In this document: piece after piece, positions 43,249 through 52,383 of the stretch
Numbering within the stretch: the first letter of the stretch is position 1
Layout: each line of letters starts with the position of its first letter
Assembly (NCBI RefSeq): GCF_002874965.1
Contig: NZ_CP025624.1
Location: 2,852,001 to 2,916,000, forward strand
Length of the DNA stretch: 64,000 nt
Direction of reading: 5' to 3'
Origin: Pseudomonas sp. NC02
GTDB lineage: Bacteria; Pseudomonadota; Gammaproteobacteria; Pseudomonadales; Pseudomonadaceae
The notes under the pieces: model-generated
What the model was told of the DNA's origin: nothing
Databases searched by the model: none
What the model saw: only the letters and a program-made list of their open reading frames with translations
Translations under genes and position numbers: made by a program

Positions 43249-44592
43249 ATGAATGTAACTGTATTTGGAATCGGCTATGTGGGCCTGGTGCAGGCAGCGG
43301 TGCTGGCCGACGCGGGGCATGAGGTGTGTTGTGTCGACGTGGACGCGACTAAAGTCGAGAACCTCAAGGCCGGCATTATTCCGATCTTTGAGCCCGGGCT
43401 GAGTGCGCTCGTCCAGAAGAACCATGATGCCGGACGCTTGCACTTCACCACCGATGCCGCGCAAGGCGTGCGGCACGGAGAGGTGCAGTTCATCGCCGTG
43501 GGCACCCCGCCTGATGACGATGGCAGCGCCGACATCAAGTACGTGCTCTCCGTTGCCGCGACTATTGCGCTCAACATGACCGAGCCGAAGATTATCGTTA
43601 ACAAGTCCACGGTGCCGGTGGGGACGGCGGACAAGGTCCGGGCGAAGGTGTCCGAGGTGTTGACGTCGCGGGGGCTCGAGGTGGAGTTCCACGTGATCTC
43701 GAACCCCGAGTTCCTCAAGGAAGGTTCGGCGGTCGCCGACTGCACCCGGCCCGACCGGATCATCATCGGCAGCGACAGCAGTTACGCCGTGGACCGCATG
43801 CGGGAGCTGTATGAACCCTTCAACCGCAACCACGAAAAGATCATCACGATGGACATCAGGAGTGCCGAGCTGACCAAGTACGCGGCCAACTGCCTGCTGG
43901 CCACCAAGATTTCCTTCATGAATGAAATGGCCAATTTCGCCGAACGCTTGGGCGCCGACATTGAGGCGGTTCGTAAAGGCATTGGCTCCGATCCACGGAT
44001 CGGCTACGACTTTATCTACCCAGGCTGCGGTTATGGCGGCTCGTGCTTCCCGAAAGATGTGCAGGCGCTGGAGCGCACCGCGTCGTCGATCGGCTATCAG
44101 GCAACGCTGTTGTCTGCCGTCGAGGAAGTCAACAAGCGCCAGAAGCAGCACCTGTTCGGGCATATTCACCACCACTTCGGCGGCCAGCTGGAGGGCAAGA
44201 CCTTCGCCATCTGGGGCCTGGCCTTCAAGCCCAATACGGATGACATGCGCGAAGCCTCGAGCCGCGTGTTGATCGAACAACTGCGCAGCGTGGGTGCCCG
44301 GGTCCAGGCATTCGACCCCGAAGCGATGGCCGAGACCCAGCGCATTTACGGGATGAACGAAGACCTGTTGCTGATGGGCACCAAGGAAGCGGCGTTGCAA
44401 GGTGCCGATGCGCTGGTGATCGTGACCGAATGGCGGGAGTTCAAGGCCCCGGACCTGGACTTGATAAAAGAAAAACTGAGCACGCCGGTGATCTTTGACG
44501 GCCGCAATATATTTGATCCGCAGCGTATGAAAGCCAATGGTTTCGAGTATTACGGTATTGGTCGCGGGTTATCGGTACGCCCCGTTGTTTAA
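43249..44592 (+). CDS. ugd: UDP-glucose 6-dehydrogenase
   Basis: A 447-residue NAD-dependent dehydrogenase giving UDP-glucuronate. VFGIGYVGLVQ is the Rossmann motif and YGGSCFPKD holds the catalytic Cys266; ISNPEFLKEGSAV and the C-terminal FDGRNIFDPQRMK favour UDP-glucose over GDP-mannose as substrate. It lies 12 bp after manC. It implies that the polymer contains a uronic acid. Confidence 0.93.
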   Translation: MNVTVFGIGYVGLVQAAVLADAGHEVCCVDVDATKVENLKAGIIPIFEPGLSALVQKNHDAGRLHFTTDAAQGVRHGEVQFIAVGTPPDDDGSADIKYVLSVAATIALNMTEPKIIVNKSTVPVGTADKVRAKVSEVLTSRGLEVEFHVISNPEFLKEGSAVADCTRPDRIIIGSDSSYAVDRMRELYEPFNRNHEKIITMDIRSAELTKYAANCLLATKISFMNEMANFAERLGADIEAVRKGIGSDPRIGYDFIYPGCGYGGSCFPKDVQALERTASSIGYQATLLSAVEEVNKRQKQHLFGHIHHHFGGQLEGKTFAIWGLAFKPNTDDMREASSRVLIEQLRSVGARVQAFDPEAMAETQRIYGMNEDLLLMGTKEAALQGADALVIVTEWREFKAPDLDLIKEKLSTPVIFDGRNIFDPQRMKANGFEYYGIGRGLSVRPVV

Positions 44593-44771
44593 TCCTGACG
44601 ATTATTAACATTGGTGGTTTGAGCTATCCACAAGTGAGATGATTTCGAGGAGGTTAAGTGCGTGATCCAACAGGATCTTTGCGCAGTTTGCATAGCCTGT
44701 TTATCTCCGTTCCATCACTACGCCCTTATTGCATTATTTGATAAGGGGTAAATATCGAGAAGGAGTCTGAT

Positions 44772-45056
44772 ATGAGGAAAATACTGTTGGCCGGCGTGCT
44801 GGCCTTTAGCAGTACTGCGGCATTGGCGGCAGGTGAAGTCGCGAGCGAGGCCTTGAGCGATGCGGCCGGCGCGAGCGAGCCCCTGTCGTTGAGCACCCCG
44901 CTCGTGGGCGGCGTGACGCTCGGTGAAACCGTCGGGGTCGGTACCGCGGTAGTCGGCGCTGCGGCGGCGGCTTCCAACTCGGGCGGCAGTTCCAATGGCG
45001 GTACTTCCGGCACCGGCGGCACCACCGGTACAGGCGGTACCACCGGTACCAACTAA
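44772..45056 (+). CDS. gfcA: Small secreted Gly/Thr-rich protein, GfcA/YjbE-like
   Basis: A 94-residue protein: signal peptide (cleavage after A-L-A, about residue 19), a short Ala/Val-rich middle, and a Gly-Thr-Ser tail of low complexity ending GGTTGTN. E. coli GfcA (YmcD) and YjbE have the same build and occupy the same place in front of the GfcB-E/YjbFGH genes. The function of these proteins is unknown. A terminator follows it directly, so this gene may be expressed at a higher level than those downstream. Confidence 0.75.
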   Translation: MRKILLAGVLAFSSTAALAAGEVASEALSDAAGASEPLSLSTPLVGGVTLGETVGVGTAVVGAAAAASNSGGSSNGGTSGTGGTTGTGGTTGTN

Positions 45057-45078
45057 TAACCCGCAATGTGTGTTGTTC

Positions 45079-45111
45079 AAGATCACCCGGAACTTCTGGG
45101 TGATCTTTTTT
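45079..45111 (+). terminator. Rho-independent terminator after the GfcA-like gene
   Basis: GATCACCC and GGGTGATC form an 8-bp stem with a 9-base loop, followed by six T residues. Its place inside the operon suggests partial termination, or processive antitermination needed to reach wza. Confidence 0.88.
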
Positions 45112-45141
45112 AGACTCGCCCTCGACTAGCGTAGTGCCATT

Positions 45142-46254
45142 ATGATTCGTAGGTTACCTGTTCTTTTGCTGGCAAGTTTCAGCTTGCACGGCTGCATGTT
45201 TTCGCCTGGTCAACATATGGACACCAGTCAAATGTCCAGTGAGGGTTCTTCCGAAAGTACTCGGGTAGAGTTGATTCCCATCACCCCCAAATTGATTGCC
45301 ATGGATGCCGCCACGCATGTTCGTGAATCGGTGCCGGCGGAACTGTTGTCTTATGTGCCCGGTGGCTATCGCGTCGGTGCCAATGACCTGTTGTTCATCA
45401 CGGTTTGGGACCATCCCGAGTTGACGGCACCGTCCGGGCCGCAACAGCAGATCGACGCCAACGGGCGCCTGGTTCGCCCCGATGGCACGTTGTTTTATCC
45501 GTATATCGGCAACGTCCCGGTGGCCGGCAAGACCATCGAAGAGCTGCGGGCCTTTATCGCCGGGCGCTTGTCGCAATTTATTGAAAGCCCACAGGTCGAC
45601 GTCAGCGTCCTGCGGTTTGCCAGCCAGACAGTGGTGGTGACCGGGGCGGTGATCAAGGCCGGGCAACAGCCGATCACCACCACGCCATTGAGCGCCGTCG
45701 AGGCCATTGGCGCCGCCGGTGTCGATCCCACGAATGCCGACCTCTCGAGCCTGACCCTCACGCGTGACGGCCGTGAGTACACGCTTGACCTGGACAGCCT
45801 CAATCGCCAGGGCTCGCAACTGCAGGGCATCTACCTCAAGGGCGGCGACCGGTTGTACCTGCCCTATAACGACCAGAAACGTGTCTACCTGATGGGCGAA
45901 GTCAATCAGCCCCGGGCCCTGAGCTTCAAGGGCAAGTCGATCAACCTGACCGATGCCCTGGGTACCGTAGGCGGCTTGAACCAGACCACTTCCAATGGCA
46001 ATGCGGTCTATGTGATTCGCGGCGTGGACAACCTGGAAGCCGAACCGGCCAAGGTGTTCCAGCTCGATGCCCAGTCACCGTCCGCGCTGGTGCTGGCCAC
46101 CCGGTTCGACTTGCAACCCCAGGACATCGTGTACGTCGGGCCTGCCGGCGTGACGCGCTGGAACCGCCTGATCAGCCAGTTGCTGCCGACCGCCAGTGCC
46201 ATTGGGATTGGTGCCCGATCGGCCAATGACCTCAGTGAAGTCAACAGCAGATAA
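45142..46254 (+). CDS. wza: Outer-membrane polysaccharide export lipoprotein (Wza/GfcE)
   Basis: A 370-residue lipoprotein with lipobox LHGC (Cys18). The Poly_export domain has GYRVGANDLLFITVWDHPEL (about 75-94) followed by SLBB domains (VVVTGAVIKAGQQP, VYLMGEVNQPRALS) and a C-terminal amphipathic segment. It forms the octameric outer-membrane export channel working with Wzc. It starts 31 bp after the terminator at 45079. Confidence 0.94.
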   Translation: MIRRLPVLLLASFSLHGCMFSPGQHMDTSQMSSEGSSESTRVELIPITPKLIAMDAATHVRESVPAELLSYVPGGYRVGANDLLFITVWDHPELTAPSGPQQQIDANGRLVRPDGTLFYPYIGNVPVAGKTIEELRAFIAGRLSQFIESPQVDVSVLRFASQTVVVTGAVIKAGQQPITTTPLSAVEAIGAAGVDPTNADLSSLTLTRDGREYTLDLDSLNRQGSQLQGIYLKGGDRLYLPYNDQKRVYLMGEVNQPRALSFKGKSINLTDALGTVGGLNQTTSNGNAVYVIRGVDNLEAEPAKVFQLDAQSPSALVLATRFDLQPQDIVYVGPAGVTRWNRLISQLLPTASAIGIGARSANDLSEVNSR

Positions 46255-46265
46255 GGCGTTATCCC

Positions 46266-46928
46266 GTGGTGAAAATGTTGCCTACCAGCGCCTGCCTGTC
46301 GATGGCGCTCTTGTTGTGCGGGTGTAACCCGTTGATGAGGGCGTCGTGGTACACCCTCGAAACTTCTGTGACGGGCCCGGCCCCGATCAACGTGACCCGC
46401 GCCCAGGTCGACGCGGTGCCATACCCGCAGATCCTGGTGACCACCGCCGTCAGCGAGGGCGTGATGGCCATGGCCCGGCGCCGGGGCGACCTGCAGTTCT
46501 GGGTCGCTTCCGGCAAGCAAGTGGTGATGATGCGTGACGGCCTGGTGGTACGCACTGTCGGGCTGGGTGTTTCCCTGGATGGCACGCGTTTCAGTGGCGA
46601 ATCGCCGTTCAAGCGCGGCCTCCAGCATCTGCCCGACGGCTACACCGGCACACGCTGGATCGACCTCTACGACGGCAACCGAATCGGTATCGCGGTCAAC
46701 AGCCGTTTCAGCAGCCACGGTATCGAGACCCTCCGCATTCTGGACAAGGATTACGCCTTGCTGCGCATCGACGAGCAGGTGGACGTTCCCACCTTGAATT
46801 TCCGCGCCACCAACCATTATTGGGTCGACCCGCAGGATGGTTTCATCTGGCGCAGCGAGCAGCATTTGACGCCCCGGTTGGCCCTGAAAATCGTGCAGTT
46901 GCGTCCCGACCGGGAGGCAGCCCGATGA
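46266..46928 (+). CDS. gfcB: YjbF/GfcB family lipoprotein
   Basis: A 220-residue lipoprotein (lipobox LLCGC, Cys20) of the YjbF family: SWYTLETSVTGP, VDAVPYPQILV, VWVASGKQVVMMRDGLVVRT-like segment and a final EQHLTPRL. Part of the group 4 capsule/Yjb export module. GTG start with AAGG upstream, at 46266; alternative GTG 46269 or ATG 46275. It overlaps the next gene by 4 bp. Confidence 0.88.
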   Translation: MVKMLPTSACLSMALLLCGCNPLMRASWYTLETSVTGPAPINVTRAQVDAVPYPQILVTTAVSEGVMAMARRRGDLQFWVASGKQVVMMRDGLVVRTVGLGVSLDGTRFSGESPFKRGLQHLPDGYTGTRWIDLYDGNRIGIAVNSRFSSHGIETLRILDKDYALLRIDEQVDVPTLNFRATNHYWVDPQDGFIWRSEQHLTPRLALKIVQLRPDREAAR

Positions 46929-47692
46929 AGTGTTCGAAGCTTTTATGGCTGGGCCTGTTGCTGATCGGCCCCGGCACTGGCCAGGCGGCCGTTACAGTCA
47001 GTGGCGATGTGCGCAGTCCTGACGCCTTCGAGGTCAAGCCGGGGGCGCGTTTGCTGGACGTTATTCGTGTGGCCCAACCCAATGCAGAAAGCTACTGGTT
47101 GGGCGCTGCGTGGCTGCACCAGTCGTTGGTGAGCACGCAGGAACGCTTGAAGGCAGGGGTTTTGTTCGATCTGAAACTGCTGCAACGAGGGGCCTTGCTG
47201 GATGACCGTGGCTCCCGGGCGGACTTGAGTGCGCGTCTGTATCGACAGGTCGAACAGTTGCCGGTCACCGGCCGCCAGGTGCAAGTGCTGGACCCGATCG
47301 CCGTGGAGACGGGGTTCGCGCGCAACGCATTGCTGGATGACGGGGACCGGCTGGTCTACCCCGTGAGGCCGTCCACCGTGCAGGTGCTCGGGGCGGTCGC
47401 GCAGTCCTGTGATGTGCCGTACCGGGCCATGCGCGAGGTGCGGGATTATGTTGGCGACTGCACGGTCCTCGATGACGCCGAGCGCGATGACCTGTGGCTG
47501 ATCCAGCCCGACGGCCAGGTACGGCGCGTGGGCGTGGCGGCGTGGAATCGCGAGGACGGCGTGGTGGCGGCCCCCGGCAGCAGGATCCTGGTGCCGATCC
47601 GCAGCGACGACCTTGAGACGCCGACCCCTGATCTCAACCAACAACTGGCCGAGTTTTTCGCCACTCAACCGTTGGCTGAGGTGAACCCTTGA
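46925..47692 (+). CDS. gfcC: GfcC/YjbG family periplasmic capsule protein
   Basis: A 255-residue protein with a Sec signal peptide (cleavage after GQA) and the GfcC pattern of two beta-grasp domains with RLLDVIRVAQP and RLYRQVEQLPVTGRQV, followed by WLIQPDGQVRRVG and PGSRILVPI. GfcC is thought to bind to polymer or Wza. The ATG at 46925 overlaps the stop of gfcB (ATGA), and its own end overlaps gfcD. Confidence 0.88.
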   Translation: MKCSKLLWLGLLLIGPGTGQAAVTVSGDVRSPDAFEVKPGARLLDVIRVAQPNAESYWLGAAWLHQSLVSTQERLKAGVLFDLKLLQRGALLDDRGSRADLSARLYRQVEQLPVTGRQVQVLDPIAVETGFARNALLDDGDRLVYPVRPSTVQVLGAVAQSCDVPYRAMREVRDYVGDCTVLDDAERDDLWLIQPDGQVRRVGVAAWNREDGVVAAPGSRILVPIRSDDLETPTPDLNQQLAEFFATQPLAEVNP

Positions 47693-49779
47693 ATTTACGT
47701 TTTGCGGCTGTACTGCTGTTGCCTTGCGGGTTGGCTCACGGTGACCCCCGTTACACCCAAAATGATTTCGGCGGCGTGGGCCTGCTACAGACCCCCACCG
47801 CACGCATGGCCCCGGCGGGAGAGTTGAGCGCCAACGCCAACCGCACCGATCCCTACTCGCGCTACAGTTTTTCCCTGCAACCGTTTGATTGGCTGGAGGG
47901 TTCGTTTCGTTATACCGCCATCAGCAACCGCAGGTACGGCGCCGAGGCGTTGAGCGGAAGCCAGAGCTTCAAGGACAAGGCCATCGACTTCAAGGCGCGG
48001 CTCTGGGAGGAAAGCCGGTGGGCACCGCAGGTGGCTTTCGGTGCCCGGGACATCGGCGGTACCGGGCTGTTTTCCAGCGAATACTTTGTCGCCAACAAGC
48101 GCCACGGCAACCTGGATTTCAGCCTCGGCATCGCCTGGGGCTACCTGGGAAACCGAGGCGACTTCGGCAACCCGCTGTCGGTGTTCGGCAGCAAGTTCAA
48201 CGACCGGCCCAAGAGCACTGCGGTCGTCGCCAGGGCAGGGGATGTGAACTCCAACGCCTATTTCAGGGGCCGCCCTTCGTTGTTCGGCGGGATCGCCTAT
48301 CAAACGCCCTGGGAACCCCTGAGCCTGAAGCTCGAATACGAGGGCAATGACTACAAGCACGAGCCGTTGGACAACCCGATCAAGCAGGACTCGCCGGTAA
48401 ACATTGGCGTGGTCTATAAGCTGGCTGACAGCGTCGACCTGAGTGCGGCCTGGGAACGCGGGAATACCGCGATGTTCGGCATCACCCTGCACACCAACTT
48501 TGTCAGCCGCAAGGCACCGGTCAAGACCTATGACCCGCCCGCCGAACCGTTGCCGGCGCGCATGCCCACCACCCCGGCCGACCAGGTCAACTGGGCCAAC
48601 GTCGCCGACAGGCTGCAGCAGAATGCCGGCTACAAGGTGGAGCGCATTGCCCGGCGCGGCTCGGAATTGATGGTGTATGGCGAGCAGCAACGCTACTTCT
48701 ATTCAGCCAAGGCCGTGGGACGCGCCAGCCGGGTTCTCGACAACAGCGCCAATCAGGATATCGACTGGTTCACCCTGGTGAACAAGCGCTATGACATGCC
48801 CATCGAAGAAACCAGCGTGCCCCGTGACACCTTCCGCGCAGTGGTGAACAACCAGCAGCCGTTGACGGACCTGCACCGTAATACCGAGGTCAACCCGGCG
48901 GTTGCCCATCGGGAAACCACGCTCTACAGCAGAAAATCCGAGCCGTTCAACTATGGCCTTGGCCTGGGTTACAAACAGAACATCGGTGGCCCCGACGGCT
49001 TGCTTTATCAGTTCACTGCCGACGCCGACGCGGAGTACCGTTTTACCCGCAATACCTGGTGGAGCGGCTTGCTCAGCGCCAACCTGCTGAACAACTACGA
49101 CAAGTTCACCTACGACGCACCCAGCGGGTTGCCGCGAGTACGCACCGACCTGCGCCAATACATGACCACGTCCGATGTGACGATGCCGAACTTCCAGGTC
49201 AACCATGCGCAGCGCCTGGACCGCGACCTGTATGGCATGGTCTACGGCGGCTACCTGGAGTCCATGTACGCCGGGGTGGGCGGCGAGGTGTTGTTCCGGC
49301 CGGCGGGCAAGCACTGGTCAGTGGGCGCAGACCTGAACTTCGTGCGCCAGCGTGATTTCAACCAGGGCTTCGGCCTGCGGGATTACCAGACCATCACCGG
49401 CCATGTCACCAGCTATACCGAGCTGCCCTATGACACCCTGGCCGCCGTCAGTGTGGGGCGTTACCTGGCGCGGGACTGGGGCACCACCGTCGACATCTCG
49501 CGCCAGTTCAAGAACGGCGTGAAGTTTGGTGGCTGGGTGACGCTGACCACCGCCTCGAAGGAAGAATATGGCGAAGGCAGCTTCGACAAGGGTATCTATA
49601 TTTCCGTCCCCTTCGACGAATTGATGAGCACCTCGACGATGCGTCGGGCCAACGTCGTATGGGCGCCACTGACCCGTGACGGCGGCGCACGCCTGAACCG
49701 CGGCTATTCGCTGCAGACCATGACCGACGGGCGTGACAGCGAGTTGTTCTACAACAACTTCGAGAAGATCACTGAGTGA
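47689..49779 (+). CDS. gfcD: YjbH/GfcD family outer-membrane protein
   Basis: A 696-residue outer-membrane protein with signal peptide (cleavage near AHG-DP, residue 18) and YjbH pattern: GGVGLLQTPTARMAPAGEL, then GFGLRDYQTITGH and ending in an aromatic-rich beta-strand region. YjbH-family proteins form double barrels and serve as polysaccharide ports. TTG start overlapping the gfcC stop (TTGA). It is the last gene of the plus-strand capsule run. Confidence 0.92.
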   Translation: MNLRFAAVLLLPCGLAHGDPRYTQNDFGGVGLLQTPTARMAPAGELSANANRTDPYSRYSFSLQPFDWLEGSFRYTAISNRRYGAEALSGSQSFKDKAIDFKARLWEESRWAPQVAFGARDIGGTGLFSSEYFVANKRHGNLDFSLGIAWGYLGNRGDFGNPLSVFGSKFNDRPKSTAVVARAGDVNSNAYFRGRPSLFGGIAYQTPWEPLSLKLEYEGNDYKHEPLDNPIKQDSPVNIGVVYKLADSVDLSAAWERGNTAMFGITLHTNFVSRKAPVKTYDPPAEPLPARMPTTPADQVNWANVADRLQQNAGYKVERIARRGSELMVYGEQQRYFYSAKAVGRASRVLDNSANQDIDWFTLVNKRYDMPIEETSVPRDTFRAVVNNQQPLTDLHRNTEVNPAVAHRETTLYSRKSEPFNYGLGLGYKQNIGGPDGLLYQFTADADAEYRFTRNTWWSGLLSANLLNNYDKFTYDAPSGLPRVRTDLRQYMTTSDVTMPNFQVNHAQRLDRDLYGMVYGGYLESMYAGVGGEVLFRPAGKHWSVGADLNFVRQRDFNQGFGLRDYQTITGHVTSYTELPYDTLAAVSVGRYLARDWGTTVDISRQFKNGVKFGGWVTLTTASKEEYGEGSFDKGIYISVPFDELMSTSTMRRANVVWAPLTRDGGARLNRGYSLQTMTDGRDSELFYNNFEKITE

Positions 49780-49807
49780 CGGTGCGGCATCTGCCGACCA
49801 GGTTGTC

Positions 49808-49838
49808 GACTGCCCGGCGTTGAATGCGCCGGGCAGTC
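49808..49838. other. Strong 12-bp hairpin after the capsule operon
   Basis: GACTGCCCGGCG and its complement around a 7-base loop, 29 bp after the gfcD stop and before the convergent wcaJ gene. There is no T-run; it may act as an mRNA 3' barrier. The rest of the 49780-50042 gap shows nothing clear. Confidence 0.6.
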
Positions 49839-50042
49839 GCCACGCCGAACGCTACAGCGCCAGGTGCAATGCCGGCGCGCAACACTTGCCTGACTTTCCT
49901 CTTTGATGACTATGCGAATGGCCCGGGCCCGGGCGTCGCTGTGGGCGCTATCGTTGCGCCTTGCGGGGAGTGGTGGCGGGGAGGGCGCAAAGCGCGCCTG
50001 GTGCCCCGCGCCGCCGATGCAGCGGCACGGGGAAGGGCGGGG

Positions 50043-51437
50043 TCAGTAGATGTCTTTGGACAGCAGGGTAAACGGCGTCTTGAACAGGATCTTGATGTCC
50101 AGCCACAGCGACCAGTTGTTGATATAGCGCAGGTCGATATCGACGCGTTGCTGCATCTTCTCCAGGGTCTCGGTTTCACCCCGGCAGCCATTGACCTGCG
50201 CCAGGCCGGTGATGCCGGGCTTGATGCGATGCCGCGCCATGTACGCGCGAATCTTGCCTGAGTAGTAGTCATTGTGGGCGACGGCATGCGGGCGTGGGCC
50301 GACCAGTGCCATATGCCCTTGCAGCACGTTGAACAGCTGGGGCAGCTCGTCGATGGAGGTGCGGCGGATAAATCGCCCTACGGGGGTAATGCGTGAGTCG
50401 TTGCGGCTCGCCTGGCGCACTTCGTGGTCGTCATGCACGCGCATCGAGCGGAACTTCCAGACCTTGATCACCTCGCCGTTCCAGCCGTGACGATCCTGCT
50501 TGAAAATTACCGGGCCGGGAGAGGTAAGTTTGATCAGCAGGGCGAACAGCAGCAGCAACGGGCTGAGCAGGAGGATCGCCAACAGGGCCAGGCTCTTGTC
50601 CAGCAGCGACTTGCTCAGTGCTGCGGTCGGCCGGCTGGTCAGCGGGCTTTCATTGAGGAAGATCGCGGGCAATCCATCCACCTCGGCCACGCTGTGGTTG
50701 AGCAGCAGCATGTTGTTGAGGTCGGGCACCCAGATCACGTCCACGCTGATCTCCAGCAGGTTGAGGTACAGCGCCTCGATGTGGGTCGCTTCCTGGAGAG
50801 AGTGAGTGATGTACAGGCGGCGGATACCGTGCTGGCGGATCAGCGCGGGAAGATCGGGCAAGTCACCGAGGATCTGAGGCTGGGTGCCGGCCTGGGGGGA
50901 GGTGGTGCGGGGACCTACGAGACCGACCAGAGGGGAGCGTTTTTGCCTGGCGAGAGTATTGGCCAAGTCGGTTGCAAGTTTTCCCGTACCAATAATCAGC
51001 GATTTCTGGCGCTCATGTAGTTGCCGGTGGTAGTACCTGGATAGACTGTGAATGGGAATGTAGCAAAGGGCTAGTATTGGATAGCTGACAGCAGCCCAGA
51101 GTAGCAGGATCTCGAAGGGAAACAGCGAACTGGCATTACAGGCTATGCCGACCGCGAACAATATGCCCAGGGTCAATAACCAGCCGGTGAATAATCGTCC
51201 CAGCCCAACAAAAAAGTCATCTTTTTTGCTATAGACGTCACATAACATGTAGGCCGGTATAGAGGCCAGTATTGTAATGGCTGCCAATATCCGGTAGTGG
51301 GATTCCAATTGCCCGGTCTTGAAAAGTACCAGTGAAAACAAAAGTACAACGACCACACTCAGGGCAATTGCCCACTGTCCCCAAAAGGTCAGGCCTTTGG
51401 GTGTAAGGTTACGATGCATTCTTCTGTTGTTAAGCAT
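50043..51437 (-). CDS. wcaJ: Undecaprenyl-phosphate glucose phosphotransferase (WcaJ-type)
   Basis: A 464-residue polyisoprenyl-phosphate hexose-1-phosphate transferase that starts repeat-unit synthesis. Four N-terminal membrane helices, a CoA-binding-like domain (IIGTGKLATDLANTLARQ), a fifth hydrophobic segment near 290-315, and the C-terminal sugar transferase domain with KVWKFRSMRV, RRTSIDELPQL, LVGPRPHAVAHN and GITGLAQVNGCRGET. ATG 51437 has AGGGAG eight bases upstream. It is transcribed toward the capsule operon end, so it can be controlled separately. Confidence 0.93.
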   Translation of the reverse strand: MLNNRRMHRNLTPKGLTFWGQWAIALSVVVVLLFSLVLFKTGQLESHYRILAAITILASIPAYMLCDVYSKKDDFFVGLGRLFTGWLLTLGILFAVGIACNASSLFPFEILLLWAAVSYPILALCYIPIHSLSRYYHRQLHERQKSLIIGTGKLATDLANTLARQKRSPLVGLVGPRTTSPQAGTQPQILGDLPDLPALIRQHGIRRLYITHSLQEATHIEALYLNLLEISVDVIWVPDLNNMLLLNHSVAEVDGLPAIFLNESPLTSRPTAALSKSLLDKSLALLAILLLSPLLLLFALLIKLTSPGPVIFKQDRHGWNGEVIKVWKFRSMRVHDDHEVRQASRNDSRITPVGRFIRRTSIDELPQLFNVLQGHMALVGPRPHAVAHNDYYSGKIRAYMARHRIKPGITGLAQVNGCRGETETLEKMQQRVDIDLRYINNWSLWLDIKILFKTPFTLLSKDIY

Positions 51438-51500
51438 ACTTCTGCTCCCTGTGGTATCCACTCACGTGCTGGCAGGTTAAAGCGAGGCGTGGTTTTAATG

Positions 51501-51544
51501 ACTATCAAATGGCAGGCGCACGCGTAGGCGTGCGTATTGATAGT
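51501..51544. other. Two-tier inverted repeat upstream of wcaJ
   Basis: Outer arms ACTATCAA/TTGATAGT and an inner 7-bp stem CGCACGC/GCGTGCG with a 4-base loop. It lies in the 220-bp gap between the regulator set and wcaJ. It could be a terminator-like structure for the regulator transcript or an operator. Confidence 0.5.
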
Positions 51545-51657
51545 AATAAATGGCAGGGAGCAATGGCTGACGACTTATAACGCGGTCATGTTGTTATAAA
51601 ATGGCAGATAGAAAGGCGTTCTAATAGGCAGGGTGAATTGTAATTTTTATGAAATAA

Positions 51658-52383
51658 TTATTGTTCTGTGACGTTTGCGCGACTGCTCAGCGGGCTTTTT
51701 ATTTTTTGTGTCAGGCAGTAGCCACGGTTACGCACCGCGCGGAACAGGCGTTCGCCATCATTCACGCGCTTGAACTTGTCCTGCAATCGGCTAAGGCACA
51801 TTTCAAGCCCGCGATAGAGGTCGGGCTCACGTCCGATGTTGCGGATAAGTTCTTCCTTGCTGACCACACGTTCTTCATGGTTCAACATTTTCTTGATCAA
51901 TGCCGACTCAATAGTGGTCAAGGAAATGCGTAGCCCACCTTTCACCAGCGCACGATCTTGCTGGGTAAGTAGCCAGACATCGGGGCCGCGTAATGCAGAG
52001 GATGAGTTAACTGTTTCCGTGGTGGTGTTATTCAGGGTCGGGTGTGTGACGTCTGATTTTAGAGCCGTGATGTTAGGTTTTTCTGACGCGTCGTAAAGTT
52101 GTCGGGTCAGTCGATTACTGGCTTCGTAAAGTCTTTTGGCGGCGACATAGTTACTGAGCCACAGATTGAAATTCTGCTCTTTGGTAACGGCGTAGGAACT
52201 GGTCGAAGCGTCCGATGTTTTTTCCACGGTTTCGATCAGCGGCCCGCTGTCGACGTCGTAATGTAAAAATGCCACATTTGGCGTGAAATCGTGCAGTGCG
52301 ATTGACGGGTACGTCGATGTAAATGTGTGTTTCTTGAGAGAACTCATGGCATTCACCGATTCCAGGAAAGTACGGGGGTTCAT
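51658..52383 (-). CDS. OmpR-type winged-helix protein without receiver domain
   Basis: A 241-residue protein with a C-terminal winged helix (about 140-235: RISLTTIESALIKKML, VVSKEELIRNIG, ALEMCLSRLQDKFKRV, LFRAVRNRGYCL). The first 130 residues do not resemble a receiver domain and have no membrane helix; this part is Ser/Thr/Asn rich. The ATG overlaps the stop of the degenerate-EAL gene (ATGA), so translation is coupled. It is the third gene of a regulator set beside the capsule locus. Confidence 0.82.
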   Translation of the reverse strand: MNPRTFLESVNAMSSLKKHTFTSTYPSIALHDFTPNVAFLHYDVDSGPLIETVEKTSDASTSSYAVTKEQNFNLWLSNYVAAKRLYEASNRLTRQLYDASEKPNITALKSDVTHPTLNNTTTETVNSSSALRGPDVWLLTQQDRALVKGGLRISLTTIESALIKKMLNHEERVVSKEELIRNIGREPDLYRGLEMCLSRLQDKFKRVNDGERLFRAVRNRGYCLTQKIKSPLSSRANVTEQ

